64,000 nt of DNA from Lachnospiraceae bacterium (GCA_015057665.1 SVDY01000008.1:26303-90302); one strand, 5' to 3'. Positions 35,192-44,029 are shown, counted from the first letter of the stretch. Numbers and translations are program-made. The notes: generated by a model not told the origin, from the letters alone.

Positions 35192-36250
35192 TTAATCTTT
35201 TTCCCGTAAACGAATACTTCTGGCTGCTTTGCGTTTATTGGCTTCTTTCATACCCGCATAATGTTTTCTTGTAGTATTTACATCTTTGTGCCCTAATGTG
35301 TCTGCGACTAAGTAAATGTCGCCTGTTTCATTGTATAAATTAGTACCAAAGGTACTTCGTAATTTATGAGGCGTAATTTTCTTCAGTGTGGTTACATTTG
35401 ATGTGTACTTTTTCACCATGCGTTCTACAGATCTTGTGGTCAGGCGCATGTTTTTCAGAGAAATAAAGAAAGCATCTTCATGACCTTGTTCCGGGTTTTT
35501 ATAATCACGATCATTTTCCAGATATTCTAACAATGCATCTGCGACTTCTTCACCAAAATAAACAAGATCTTCATTACCGCCTTTTCGAATGATCTTGCAG
35601 GAATAGTCGTCAAAATTGACATCATTTAAATTCAAGCCAACACATTCACTTACACGGATACCGGTACCTAATAAAAGTGTAAGGATTGCAATATCTCTAT
35701 ATCGTGTTTTCTGATAAGATTCTAATTGTTTATTAGTGAGATTTTCTCCGGATTCTACCTGATCCAATAATTCGACTACTTCATTGGGTTCTAAGCGGAT
35801 AATGTTGTGTTCTTTGATCTTTGGAACATCTACCTGGCGGGCAGGATTGGTTTTTAAAAGATTTCGTTTCAAAAAGTAATCATAAAAAGTACGAATACAG
35901 GACAGTTTTCTTGCACGGCCTTCCGGACTATTGGAATATTCCTTTCCATCTCTGGTATAGTATTGTAAAAAAGACAAATATTCTTCGATATCCATAGGTG
36001 AAAGCAGATCCATTTCTTCAACTCGGATTGTTCGGATATCCTTTTTTTCAAAATAAGGATTATTTTCCTGTAAAAATCGAAAGAAATTGGTCAGATCATA
36101 GGCATAATTTTTTCTTGTGTTTGTACTTTTTCTGGATTCTAAAGAAAGAAAATATTCTCTGCAAAAGCCTGGGAGCTCCTTTAAGAGCTCCCTGATCTTT
36201 TCTATATTCTTTAAATCTTCTTTTTGTCTGTAACTGTTCTTCATTGCCAT
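35192..36250 (-). CDS. Tyrosine recombinase (XerC/XerD/XerA-like)
   Basis: A 352-residue integrase. The N-terminal SAM-like domain (about 30-150) is followed by a catalytic domain with Arg in GTGIRVSE, Lys in IIRKGG, HKLRSTFG, His in LGHKDV and the nucleophile Tyr in HYAGM. Length and context (no phage genes, no att repeat seen) suggest a chromosomal Xer-type resolvase more than a mobile-element integrase. AGGA lies before the ATG. It is 33 bases downstream of the amidase gene. Confidence 0.88.
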   Translation of the reverse strand: MAMKNSYRQKEDLKNIEKIRELLKELPGFCREYFLSLESRKSTNTRKNYAYDLTNFFRFLQENNPYFEKKDIRTIRVEEMDLLSPMDIEEYLSFLQYYTRDGKEYSNSPEGRARKLSCIRTFYDYFLKRNLLKTNPARQVDVPKIKEHNIIRLEPNEVVELLDQVESGENLTNKQLESYQKTRYRDIAILTLLLGTGIRVSECVGLNLNDVNFDDYSCKIIRKGGNEDLVYFGEEVADALLEYLENDRDYKNPEQGHEDAFFISLKNMRLTTRSVERMVKKYTSNVTTLKKITPHKLRSTFGTNLYNETGDIYLVADTLGHKDVNTTRKHYAGMKEANKRKAARSIRLREKD

Positions 36251-36283
36251 ATTTATGTCCTCATAACAAAAACAGATAAAATG

Positions 36284-37693
36284 TTAACGGCCTGTTGGAT
36301 AATCACAGCTGGCTTTTACGATTGCATTGTAAAGTGCTTCCCCATAAGAATCAAGATTTGCAGCCATAGACTTGGCTTCTGCAAGGTTGGAAATGAATCC
36401 TATTTCAGTTAAAACAGCCGGGTTATTATTTTTTAATAATACAGATAAAGTAGAGTCTACTTTTACTCCTCTGTCCTTAAAGCCTGTTGCGGCCTGTATA
36501 TATGTCTGAACGATAGATGCAAGTTTATAACAGGTTAAACCTCCGGAATTGGATACATTGTGCTTAGAATTATAAAGTGTTTCTGTGCCTGTTGCAGAAC
36601 TTGCAGTGGAAGAATTAATATGTACACTTACAAAGATATCTGCCCCAAGATTATTGGCAAATGTACGACGGTCCCATACTTTGGATATACCGCTTGGCAA
36701 TGTGTTGCTTAAACGTGTACAATACACTTTATAATCGTTGTCTTGTTCAAATAATCGCGCCGCTGCTTTTACAATCCCCAGAGTAAAATCTGCTTCCTTA
36801 TATAAATTGCCGTAACATGCGCCTGGATCACTGCCGCCATGTCCCGGATCCAATACGATAACATTTTTAAACATATTAGTCGGTTTTCCATTCATAATAA
36901 GGATTTTACTGCTTGTTTCTTTTATTCTCCATCCATTAATGGAACTGGTAATAAAAATAAGGCTTGTCTTTCCAGTTGAACTGCTGTAAGAATGTGAAAA
37001 ACTTACGCCGGAAGGCAGAGATGGTTTATTATTGTTATAAAATGTTGTATAGTTTCCGGGAATCGTGATAACTAAACGTTTATTATGATAGTCATCTGTA
37101 CAGGAAATAGTGCCTTTTGATACTGTGGAAGGCCGGGATAATGTAATGGTTTCTTTAAATGTATAGTCATTATTGTCGTCATCCATAGTATTACCGGATT
37201 CTGAGGTATACAAAATCTTTTTACCGCTGTTGCTATATGAATAGGATAATCCCATATAGGAGGCAGTATCTTTAGCCGGAATATATACACTGTAATCACC
37301 GCCAGACGTAAAGCTGACTGGAACAGGTGCACAAGATAAAGTGATAGATTTTCCATTAAATGTGCCTGTTTTTGAATTTAAACTTAAAATCAGAACATCT
37401 GACGTCTTTGTGTTGGTAATTGTAATTTTTTTGCTGGATGATTGATAGGAATAGGTGATATCTGCCATCTGACTAATGAAAGCCTTAGCCGGAATATAAT
37501 TGTATCCTTCCACTACCAGAGCCGGTTCTGAAGCAAGAGATATGGATTGTCCATTATGGTATACATTTCTCTGGGTTATGAAATGTTTTTCTCCGTTAAT
37601 ATAACAATAGGTTGAACTAGCACTAACCGGTAATATATTTGATACAAATAAAAGTATGAATACAGTAAAAAAAGATATGATTCTTTTGGTCAT
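36284..37693 (-). CDS. Secreted N-acetylmuramoyl-L-alanine amidase
   Basis: A 469-residue exported cell-wall hydrolase. A signal peptide (residues 1-25) precedes a copper-amine-oxidase-like N-terminal domain (about 30-150) and a beta-rich AMIN-like region. The catalytic Amidase_3 domain starts near residue 278 with IVLDPGHGGSDPG (zinc His), then YKEADF (zinc Glu), VSVHINSS (zinc His) and LTEIGFISN (catalytic Glu). It cuts the amide bond between muramic acid and L-alanine. It heads an operon with the recombinase and has a divergent promoter overlapping that of the TtcA-like gene. Confidence 0.93.
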   Translation of the reverse strand: MTKRIISFFTVFILLFVSNILPVSASSTYCYINGEKHFITQRNVYHNGQSISLASEPALVVEGYNYIPAKAFISQMADITYSYQSSSKKITITNTKTSDVLILSLNSKTGTFNGKSITLSCAPVPVSFTSGGDYSVYIPAKDTASYMGLSYSYSNSGKKILYTSESGNTMDDDNNDYTFKETITLSRPSTVSKGTISCTDDYHNKRLVITIPGNYTTFYNNNKPSLPSGVSFSHSYSSSTGKTSLIFITSSINGWRIKETSSKILIMNGKPTNMFKNVIVLDPGHGGSDPGACYGNLYKEADFTLGIVKAAARLFEQDNDYKVYCTRLSNTLPSGISKVWDRRTFANNLGADIFVSVHINSSTASSATGTETLYNSKHNVSNSGGLTCYKLASIVQTYIQAATGFKDRGVKVDSTLSVLLKNNNPAVLTEIGFISNLAEAKSMAANLDSYGEALYNAIVKASCDYPTGR

Positions 37694-37721
37694 AGGGAAT
37701 CTCCAGTCATTATATTTAAAG

Positions 37722-37750
37722 TTGTATATTGCTTTTTTAACTAATATATT
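37722..37750 (+). promoter_or_regulatory. Promoter of the TtcA-like gene
   Basis: TTGTAT (37722-37727), 17 bases, TATATT (37745-37750). Confidence 0.65.
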
Positions 37751-37776
37751 TTACCATAATAATGATTAAGATTCAA
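37748..37776 (-). promoter_or_regulatory. Promoter of the amidase operon
   Basis: On the minus strand, TTGAAT (37771-37776), 17 bases, TAAAAT (37748-37753). Its -10 overlaps the -10 of the divergent promoter. Confidence 0.65.
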
Positions 37777-37796
37777 TAAAATGTGAGGAATAATAA

Positions 37797-38543
37797 ATGA
37801 AATTACAACAGTTATTAAGTTATACAAGACGTGCTGTAGATGATTATCAAATGATTCAAGAAGGAGATAAAATTGCAATCGGTATCTCTGGTGGAAAGGA
37901 CAGCCTTGCTCTCCTCTACTCTCTTGCTCATCTGCGTATCTTTTATCCTAAAAAATTTGAATTAGAAGCAGTTACTGTGGATCTTGGATTTGGTAATCAG
38001 GATTTTGACGTTATTCAAAAATTATGTGACGAATTGAAAGTTAATTATACTATTCAGAAAACTGACATTGCAGAGATTGTTTTCGAAAGCAGAAAAGAAA
38101 CTAACCCATGTTCTCTCTGTGCAAAAATGAGAAAAGGAGCTTTAAATGACCGAATGAAATCTTTAGGATGTAATAAGGTCGCTTACGGACATCATAAAGA
38201 CGATATTATAGAAACTATGTTAATGTCTTTGATCTTTGAGGGAAGATGGCATACATTCTCGCCAGTTACATATCTGGATCGAATGGATATGACTGTGATT
38301 CGTCCATTTATGTATCTGAGCGAGGGGGAAGTTCAGGGTTTTGCAAAAGAATATAATCTTCCCGTTGCAAAAAGTCCTTGTCCCGTGGATGGGTATACAA
38401 AACGGGAATATGCTAAAAATCTGGTAACTCAGTTAAATGAAGACCATCCGGGTGCTAAAAACAGAATGTTCCGGGCAATCATTAACGGGAATATTACAGG
38501 ATGGCCTGAATTAGCTCCAGGTGCCCCAAAAAGAAAACTATAA
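37797..38543 (+). CDS. TtcA/TilS-like tRNA thiolation or adenylating protein
   Basis: A 248-residue PP-loop ATPase. IGISGGKDSLALLYSL (about residues 28-43) is the pyrophosphatase loop, and CSLCAKMRKGAL plus a later CPVDG give cysteines like those in TtcA, which makes 2-thiocytidine at tRNA position 32 with an Fe-S cluster. GHHKDDIIETMLM is the second family motif. It is monocistronic, with a hairpin after the stop codon. Confidence 0.88.
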   Translation: MKLQQLLSYTRRAVDDYQMIQEGDKIAIGISGGKDSLALLYSLAHLRIFYPKKFELEAVTVDLGFGNQDFDVIQKLCDELKVNYTIQKTDIAEIVFESRKETNPCSLCAKMRKGALNDRMKSLGCNKVAYGHHKDDIIETMLMSLIFEGRWHTFSPVTYLDRMDMTVIRPFMYLSEGEVQGFAKEYNLPVAKSPCPVDGYTKREYAKNLVTQLNEDHPGAKNRMFRAIINGNITGWPELAPGAPKRKL

Positions 38544-38562
38544 ATAATACTTCTTATGCTTT

Positions 38563-38597
38563 AGGGCTGTCCTACAAAATAGGACAGCCCTGTAATA
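38563..38597. terminator. Hairpin between convergent TtcA-like and LysM genes
   Basis: A perfect 12-bp stem AGGGCTGTCCTA/TAGGACAGCCCT with loop CAAAA. The T-tract is short, but the convergent position favours a shared terminator. Confidence 0.75.
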
Positions 38598-38608
38598 TTA
38601 TATAATAA

Positions 38609-38941
38609 TTAATTAGTATCTGCATAGTAAGGAACTAATAAAGTACTTCCGGATTTAATGATGCTTCCTGTTAAATCGTTCATCTTGCGGACTTCGTCCA
38701 TATAAGAATCTCTGTCTTTATATTCATATGTCATATATTCATCAGCAATTGACCAAAGAGTGTCGCCTTCTTCAATAAGGATAGCTGTATAGTATTTCTC
38801 TCTGGCTGAATCGGCACCTTTCGCTTCTACGTTCGCAACTCTGCTGGATCCAATGTATATGCCTAAAAACAACATACATACTGCAAGTAATATTAAAACA
38901 AATCCATAACCAAATTGTAATCTATGTACGTTTCTTCTCAT
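38609..38941 (-). CDS. LysM membrane protein, likely YneA-type SOS division inhibitor
   Basis: A 110-residue protein with one N-terminal transmembrane segment (about 12-32) and an extracytoplasmic LysM domain (EEGDTLWSIADEY to STLLVPYY). This layout and its position divergent from lexA match Bacillus YneA, which blocks septation during the SOS response. Its promoter contains a LexA box exactly between -35 and -10. I infer function from architecture and context, not from strong sequence identity. GGAGGG precedes the ATG. Confidence 0.8.
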   Translation of the reverse strand: MRRNVHRLQFGYGFVLILLAVCMLFLGIYIGSSRVANVEAKGADSAREKYYTAILIEEGDTLWSIADEYMTYEYKDRDSYMDEVRKMNDLTGSIIKSGSTLLVPYYADTN

Positions 38942-38991
38942 AAGTAAACCCTCCTATGTTAATCTGTTAAATTGTTATATCACTTATGTGC

Positions 38992-39005
38992 CGAACAAAT
39001 GTTTA
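38992..39005. promoter_or_regulatory. LexA box 1
   Basis: CGAACAAATGTTTA matches the Bacillota consensus CGAACRNRYGTTYG closely. It lies downstream of the LysM gene's -10, in its leader. Confidence 0.75.
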
Positions 39006-39015
39006 TTATGTTTGT

Positions 39016-39044
39016 ATTATATCGAACAAACATTTGTTTGTCAA
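39016..39044 (-). promoter_or_regulatory. Promoter of the LysM/YneA-like gene
   Basis: On the minus strand, consensus TTGACA (39039-39044), 17 bases and consensus TATAAT (39016-39021). The spacer holds LexA box 2, so repressor and polymerase cannot bind together. Confidence 0.9.
39027..39040. promoter_or_regulatory. LexA box 2
   Basis: CAAACATTTGTTTG is a perfect 14-base palindrome of the LexA type; a CGAAC half-site abuts its left side. Confidence 0.85.
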
Positions 39045-39052
39045 TACGAAAA

Positions 39053-39066
39053 AGAAAATATGTTCG
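39053..39066. promoter_or_regulatory. Possible LexA half-box
   Basis: AGAAAATATGTTCG has one perfect GTTCG half-site and a degenerate partner. Confidence 0.4.
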
Positions 39067-39083
39067 TATTTATTTCAAAAAAC

Positions 39084-39097
39084 AAAACACTTGTTTT
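39084..39097. promoter_or_regulatory. LexA-like box over the lexA -35
   Basis: AAAACACTTGTTTT is a LexA-type dyad that covers the -35 at 39091-39096, consistent with autorepression. Confidence 0.65.
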
Positions 39098-39119
39098 CTT
39101 TTTCGGGTTGTGATATACT
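39091..39119 (+). promoter_or_regulatory. lexA promoter
   Basis: TTGTTT (39091-39096), 17 bases, TATACT (39114-39119). Confidence 0.8.
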
Positions 39120-39191
39120 TAATTAAAATATATACACTTTCCTTTTGTAGTTGTGAAAGTATTAGTTTTTTTAGAAACAGAGGATGATACT

Positions 39192-39809
39192 ATGAGTTAT
39201 GGTAAGATTAGCAAAAAACAATTAGAGATTTTAGAATACATGAAAAGTGAGATTTTAGCGAAAGGATATCCGCCATCAGTTAGGGAAATCTGTGAAGCAG
39301 TATCCTTAAAATCTACTTCTTCTGTCCATTCCCATTTAGAGACTCTTGAGAAGAATGGTTATATTCGAAAGGACCCTACAAAACCCCGTGCAATTGAGAT
39401 TATCGATGATCATTTTAATCTTACAAGAAGAGAACTTGTGAATGTGCCTATTATTGGTACTGTCACTGCAGGTCAGCCTATTCTTGCAGTTGAGAATATA
39501 GAAGGATATTTTCCAGTTACACCGGAATTTTTACACAACAAGCAGCCTTTTATGCTTAAAGTAAAGGGTGAAAGTATGATAAATGCTGGTATATTTGATG
39601 GGGATTATATTCTTGTGGAAGAAACTACAACGGCCTATAATGGTGACTATGTTGTTGCTATGATTGGTGAAGAAGTTACAGTTAAGACATTTTACAAGGA
39701 AAAAGGTTATTTCAGACTTCAGCCGGAGAATGATTTTATGGAGCCGATTATTGTGAATGATCTTTCTATTCTTGGCAAGGTTATCGGTTTATTTAGAATG
39801 TTCAATTAG
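39192..39809 (+). CDS. lexA: SOS repressor LexA
   Basis: A 205-residue LexA. The winged-helix DNA-binding domain includes YPPSVREICEAVSLKSTSSV; the self-cleavage site is Ala93-Gly94 in GTVTAGQP, and the catalytic pair is Ser128 in KGESM and Lys165 in EEVTVK. RecA-stimulated self-cleavage derepresses the SOS genes. The ATG at 39192 has AGAGGA upstream; the longer frame from 39153 has none. Several LexA boxes lie in the divergent region. Confidence 0.96.
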   Translation: MSYGKISKKQLEILEYMKSEILAKGYPPSVREICEAVSLKSTSSVHSHLETLEKNGYIRKDPTKPRAIEIIDDHFNLTRRELVNVPIIGTVTAGQPILAVENIEGYFPVTPEFLHNKQPFMLKVKGESMINAGIFDGDYILVEETTTAYNGDYVVAMIGEEVTVKTFYKEKGYFRLQPENDFMEPIIVNDLSILGKVIGLFRMFN

Positions 39810-39855
39810 TTGATTATTTCTACTTATTTTATTCGTAATATTAACATTGATACAT

Positions 39856-39897
39856 AAAAAGAGGTTCTTGCAAAACATATGCAACAACCTCTTTTTC
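39856..39897. terminator. Bidirectional terminator between lexA and rsfS
   Basis: AAAAAGAGGTT-C-TTGCA pairs with TGCAA-C-AACCTCTTTTT around a 7-base loop, with T-tracts on both strands. Confidence 0.92.
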
Positions 39898-39913
39898 GTT
39901 TAATCTAGTTTTT

Positions 39914-40264
39914 CTAGTTTAATTCTTCAATTGTAATGATGTTTCCATCTCTCCAGATTCTTTCTAAGTCGTAGAACAGACGGTTTTCTCTGTCAAATAC
40001 ATGTACGATAATATCACTGTAATCGAGAAGTACCCAATTGCCCTCGCTGTAGCCTTCTACCTGTTTTACAGGATGACCTGCTTTGTGAAGCGCTTCATCT
40101 ACATTGTCAGCCATGGCCATTACCTGATTGCTGTTTGTTCCATTTGCAATGATGAAATAATCAGCAAGTACAGATACGCCGCTGATGTCGATAATTGTAA
40201 TGTCTTCTGCTTTTTTATCTTCTAATGCAAGATATGCAAGTTTTGCCATTTCTTTCGATGTCAT
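39914..40264 (-). CDS. rsfS: Ribosome silencing factor RsfS
   Basis: A 116-residue RsfS (Iojap/YbeB family), which binds L14 and prevents subunit joining in slow growth. Typical segments are DITIIDISGVSVLADYFIIA, SNQVMAMADNVDEAL and GNWVLLDYSDIIVHVF. AAGGAGG lies before the ATG at 40264, so the longer frame is not used. It follows yqeK in the nadD cluster. Confidence 0.94.
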   Translation of the reverse strand: MTSKEMAKLAYLALEDKKAEDITIIDISGVSVLADYFIIANGTNSNQVMAMADNVDEALHKAGHPVKQVEGYSEGNWVLLDYSDIIVHVFDRENRLFYDLERIWRDGNIITIEELN

Positions 40265-40299
40265 AATAGTTACCTCCTTGTTGTTAACAATGAAAAACA

Positions 40300-40875
40300 C
40301 TATAGTGCTTTTGAATTGTTATAAAACTCATAAGTAGCTTCTGTCTGGGGATCAATAACAGATCCTTTTGATTTCAAATAATATAATGTCCCGGATAATA
40401 TTTTTAAAAGACAGGCGTCCAAATCGGAAAATGCAAGTTCCCGGATGGTTGCAAGATGAGGTGCCCGGTCTCTGTTCGGTTCCATATAATCGGCAATGTA
40501 AAGAATTTTTTCAAGAATTGTCATGTCTGGTTTTCCAGTTGTATGACATTCGATTGCATTTATAATTTCTTTGTCTTCCACGCCATATTTTTCTCTGGCC
40601 AGATATGCGCCAACCTTAGCATGGAGAAGTTCCGGAAATGCTTTTTCATATTCACTAATGGACAGTTCATATTGTATGCATTTTTCTACTAATCTCTCAC
40701 CGGAATAATGTTTGGCACAATCGTGCAGCAAACCGGCCATGCGTGCCTGTTGCATATCTGCTCCGTAACGCATGGCAAGGGCGCAGCAGGTATATTCTAC
40801 TCCTAAAGTATGTTCATATCGTTTGGATGATAATCTTGCCTGAAGGGAATATTTGATTTTATCAATGTTATACAT
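40300..40875 (-). CDS. yqeK: HD-domain nucleotide hydrolase YqeK (Ap4A hydrolase, symmetrical type)
   Basis: A 191-residue HD protein. Metal ligands are in HTLGVEYTC (His), LLHDCAKHY (HD), LLHAKVGA and IADYMEPNRD. YqeK enzymes split Ap4A into two ADP and are nearly always next to nadD and rsfS. The ATG at 40875 follows AGGAG. Its 5' end overlaps the 3' end of nadD by eight bases. Confidence 0.92.
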   Translation of the reverse strand: MYNIDKIKYSLQARLSSKRYEHTLGVEYTCCALAMRYGADMQQARMAGLLHDCAKHYSGERLVEKCIQYELSISEYEKAFPELLHAKVGAYLAREKYGVEDKEIINAIECHTTGKPDMTILEKILYIADYMEPNRDRAPHLATIRELAFSDLDACLLKILSGTLYYLKSKGSVIDPQTEATYEFYNNSKAL

Positions 40876-41497
40876 CTTTTTTCTCCTGAACATATAAACC
40901 TTGTTCTATAATGTAAAAAGCAACTTTATCAGGAACAAGATAGCGGATACTTTTTCCTTCCCGGCACCGTTTGCGAAGCTGGTTAGAAGAAATCTCTAAA
41001 CTTGGTGAGAAGAGACATTCGATGTGGGCATCTTCAAATTCGCTCTGAAGGTACTCAATCTGACTTTCTATATCGAATGTTGCCATGGAATCGCGGGTTG
41101 CAACAAGAAGTGTTGCCATCTTAACAATTTCTCCTGCTTCTTTCCAGGAATCGAAGTGGAACAGGGAGTCAGCGCCCATAATAAAATAATATTCATGTTC
41201 CGGATTTTGTTCTGTCAGAATACGAAGGGTTTCTACGGTATAAGTTACACCTTCCCTGTTTACTTCAATATCAGAAAAAGTAAATGCATCATTATTTTCA
41301 ATCGCAAGTTTTACCATGTCACATCGCTGCTCGTCTGTTACATTCTTGCTTAATTTCTTATAATATGGTTTTTTATTCGGCATGAATAAAACTTCATCAA
41401 GACCAAACTGTTCATATGCGGTCTGCCCAAGAATTAAATGACCGTTGTGGATCGGATTGAATGTTCCGCCCATAATACCGACTTTCTTTTTTGCCAT
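40868..41497 (-). CDS. nadD: Nicotinate-nucleotide adenylyltransferase
   Basis: A 209-residue enzyme that makes nicotinic acid adenine dinucleotide in NAD synthesis. GIMGGTFNPIHNGHL holds the HxGH nucleotide-binding motif and ISSNQLRKRCREGKSIRYLVP the C-terminal signature. An in-frame GTG at 41506 would be part of the AGGTGA ribosome-binding site of the ATG at 41497, which I prefer. Confidence 0.95.
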   Translation of the reverse strand: MAKKKVGIMGGTFNPIHNGHLILGQTAYEQFGLDEVLFMPNKKPYYKKLSKNVTDEQRCDMVKLAIENNDAFTFSDIEVNREGVTYTVETLRILTEQNPEHEYYFIMGADSLFHFDSWKEAGEIVKMATLLVATRDSMATFDIESQIEYLQSEFEDAHIECLFSPSLEISSNQLRKRCREGKSIRYLVPDKVAFYIIEQGLYVQEKKDV

Positions 41498-41512
41498 ATT
41501 GTTCACCTGTTC

Positions 41513-41815
41513 TTATTTAGGGAGTTCGATTTTTCTCTTCTTTTCGTTTTTTGCTTCTTTGTAAAGTGTGATTTTCTTTCCAACAACCTGAACAACTTCA
41601 GAACGTGTTCTTTCTGCAATCACTTCTGCGATGGCTCTTGAATCGTCTGCACAGTTTTTAAGGACAGAAATCTTAATTAATTCGCGGGCATCAATGGCCT
41701 CGCGGATTGCTTCGATTAATTCCGGTGTAAGGGATGATTTACCAACCTGGAAAATAGGATCCATGGTCATGGCAAGGCTTCTTAAATAAGCTCTCTGTTT
41801 GCTTGTCATTATCAT
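41513..41815 (-). CDS. yhbY: CRS1-YhbY RNA-binding protein, ribosome assembly factor
   Basis: A 100-residue KH-like protein beginning MTSKQRAYLRSLA after a short leader, with QVGKSSLTPELIEAI and the GxxG-like loop. YhbY associates with pre-50S particles. GGAGG is nine bases before the ATG at 41815. It lies 17 bases after obgE. Confidence 0.92.
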   Translation of the reverse strand: MIMTSKQRAYLRSLAMTMDPIFQVGKSSLTPELIEAIREAIDARELIKISVLKNCADDSRAIAEVIAERTRSEVVQVVGKKITLYKEAKNEKKRKIELPK

Positions 41816-41832
41816 AGCATTTATCCTCCGTT

Positions 41833-43125
41833 TTAACGATAATATTCAAATTCAAGATTATAAAGTTTTACGGTATCTCCTTCTTCGATACCAAGATTCT
41901 CAAGTTCTTCTAAAATGCCATTCTCTTTCATAAAATTCTGGAAGAAAGCAAACCCTTTTTCAGATTCTAAGTTTGTATAACCAAGCATACGTTCCACACG
42001 AGGACCTTCTACAAGGAATACGCCCTCTTCTTCTTCGCTTCTGGAAACAGAAATAGGTCCTGAAACATCCTGATATACATCAGGGAAGAATTCCTGTTCG
42101 AATTCTACCGGTTCGTCCGGAAGTTCAGCAAGCAGGCTGTTCACATGCCAGAGAAGTTCTTTTACGCCTTGACCGCTTACGGCAGAGATTGGCATGACAC
42201 GTGTGCCTTCCGGTTCAAATTCTTCTTTTAATAAAGAAATAATATCTTCTACTTCATCTTCCATAAGAGTATCCATCTTGTTAGCTGCAATCACCTGTGG
42301 ACGTTTTAAAATCTCTGGATTGTATTTTTCCAATTCTTCGTTGATTGCTTTAATATCCGCAATGGGATCTCTTCCTTCCACAGAAGCACCGTCAACCATA
42401 TGAATGATTACTTTTGTTCTTTCAATATGACGGAGGAATTCATATCCAAGACCCACACCTTCTGATGCTCCTTCAATGATACCTGGAATATCAGCAATCA
42501 CAAAGCCTGCACCTTCTGCAAGGTCTACAACACCAAGGTTAGGATTGAGGGTAGTGAAATGATAGTTGGCAATCTTTGGTTTCGCGTTTGTTACACGGGA
42601 TAAAAATGTGGATTTTCCTACGTTTGGGAATCCCACAAGACCAACGTCAGCAATTACTTTTAACTCAAGCTGTACCCATAGTTCCTGAGCCGGCTGGCCA
42701 GGCTGGGCATATTTTGGTGCCTGCATAACCGCTGTTGCATAGTGACGGTTTCCCTGACCGCCTCTGCCGCCTTTTAATAAAACAACAGGCTCTTTCTTAT
42801 TAGACATATCCATAATAACTTTGCCTGTTTCTGCATCTTTAATAATGGTTCCCGGCGGAACTTTTACGATTTTATCTTCTCCGTTTGCACCGGTACATTT
42901 CTTCTTGCCGCCTTCCTGTCCGTCACCGGCACAGTATTTTCTTACATGACGGAAATCTACCAATGTGTTGAGTCCTTCGTCTACAACAAATATTAAATCT
43001 CCGCCTTTGCCGCCGTCACCACCGTCCGGACCGCCGTTCGGTACGTAAATTTCTCTGCGGAAAGAAACATGTCCGTCGCCGCCTTTGCCAGAGCGGATAA
43101 AAATCTTTGCTCTATCTGCGAACAT
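41833..43125 (-). CDS. obgE: GTPase Obg/CgtA
   Basis: A 430-residue Obg GTPase in three parts: the glycine-rich Obg domain (residues 1-158, FADRAKIFIRSGKGGDGHVS), the G domain (GFPNVGKST, DIPGIIEGA, NKMD) and the C-terminal OCT domain. It works in 50S maturation and stress control. The first gene of a minus-strand run obgE-yhbY-nadD-yqeK-rsfS, separated from rpmA by a terminator. Its own promoter should lie in 43126-43340, but I see no strong match. Confidence 0.96.
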   Translation of the reverse strand: MFADRAKIFIRSGKGGDGHVSFRREIYVPNGGPDGGDGGKGGDLIFVVDEGLNTLVDFRHVRKYCAGDGQEGGKKKCTGANGEDKIVKVPPGTIIKDAETGKVIMDMSNKKEPVVLLKGGRGGQGNRHYATAVMQAPKYAQPGQPAQELWVQLELKVIADVGLVGFPNVGKSTFLSRVTNAKPKIANYHFTTLNPNLGVVDLAEGAGFVIADIPGIIEGASEGVGLGYEFLRHIERTKVIIHMVDGASVEGRDPIADIKAINEELEKYNPEILKRPQVIAANKMDTLMEDEVEDIISLLKEEFEPEGTRVMPISAVSGQGVKELLWHVNSLLAELPDEPVEFEQEFFPDVYQDVSGPISVSRSEEEEGVFLVEGPRVERMLGYTNLESEKGFAFFQNFMKENGILEELENLGIEEGDTVKLYNLEFEYYR

Positions 43126-43343
43126 AATAACACCTGCCTTTCGTTATGTGTCATCTATATATCAAATCTTCAAACGTAATTGATATTACATTTGTTAGTA
43201 AGTTACGAATATTCTATATTAATAGTATCTATAAAAAGCAAGGTTCTGATTATGAACTTTGCTCTGTTTTATTATAACCAATCAAAAGTCATTTATCTAT
43301 TCTGTATTTTGTTATAATTGTGTTTTTAATGTATGTTTCCAGC

Positions 43344-43381
43344 GAAAAAAAACGGCTCCAATACTCTGTGATTGAAGCCGC
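43344..43381 (-). terminator. Terminator of the rplU-prp-rpmA operon
   Basis: On the minus strand a stem CGGCT-T-CAAT/ATTG-G-AGCCG is followed by eight Ts. It begins 13 bases after the rpmA stop. Confidence 0.9.
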
Positions 43382-43393
43382 TTAATATCTTAA

Positions 43394-43675
43394 TTACGCT
43401 ACTGGATATACAGAGCACTGTTTTTTGTCTCTGCCTTTTCTTTCGAAATGTACAACACCATCAACTAATGCGAATAATGTGTCATCTCCACCACGTCCAA
43501 CGTTCACACCTGGGTGAATCTTTGTACCACGCTGTCTGTAAAGAATGTTTCCAGCTTTAACGAACTGTCCGTCAGCTCTTTTCGCTCCAAGTCTTTTAGC
43601 CTCGGAATCTCTACCGTTCTTAGTAGAACCAACACCCTTTTTATGAGCGAAAAATTGAAGGTTCATTTTCATCAT
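43394..43675 (-). CDS. rpmA: 50S ribosomal protein L27 with cleavable N-terminus
   Basis: A 93-residue L27. The N-terminus [14 protein letters not shown] carries the Bacillota extension that is cut between Phe and Ala by Prp so that mature L27 reaches the peptidyl-transferase centre. The gene for Prp is adjacent, five bases upstream. Confidence 0.97.
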   Translation of the reverse strand: MMKMNLQFFAHKKGVGSTKNGRDSEAKRLGAKRADGQFVKAGNILYRQRGTKIHPGVNVGRGGDDTLFALVDGVVHFERKGRDKKQCSVYPVA

Positions 43676-43680
43676 GGTCG

Positions 43681-44010
43681 TTACACCTCCTTATGGAATA
43701 CTTTTATATACTTTGAGCCATACTCACTTTGAATCGATTCAATGCCCATTACGTAAGAGTCCATCAGTAACCGTCCACCAGAACTAAGCTGATGTGGGAA
43801 AACAACCTGAATAAATCCGGTGTTTTCATCTTGGGTTAATTCGAGGGTATCCTTCGTAAGGCTTTCAAGAGAATTAATCGCGTTTATCGTCAGCACGGAA
43901 ATGGATGCACATACAATGTCAAAACCATATTCACCGCTGCCTGCATGGCCTTTGCACTGAAAACTTTTGTAGTTTCCTGTGCGGTCCTTGTAGATCGTAA
44001 TCTTTGTCAT
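43681..44010 (-). CDS. prp: Ribosomal-processing cysteine protease Prp
   Basis: A 109-residue protease that removes the L27 N-terminal peptide. The catalytic His lies in [12 protein letters not shown] and the Cys in IVCASIS, spaced as in Prp of Staphylococcus. Located between rplU and rpmA, its standard place. Confidence 0.94.
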   Translation of the reverse strand: MTKITIYKDRTGNYKSFQCKGHAGSGEYGFDIVCASISVLTINAINSLESLTKDTLELTQDENTGFIQVVFPHQLSSGGRLLMDSYVMGIESIQSEYGSKYIKVFHKEV

Positions 44011-44029
44011 TCTTCTCTACCTGGATCAA

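Noticed and set aside
35192..36250. Integrase of a prophage or integrative element
   Set aside because: Flanking genes are a cell-wall amidase, a HAD protein and housekeeping genes. I saw no att repeats, tRNA target or phage genes.
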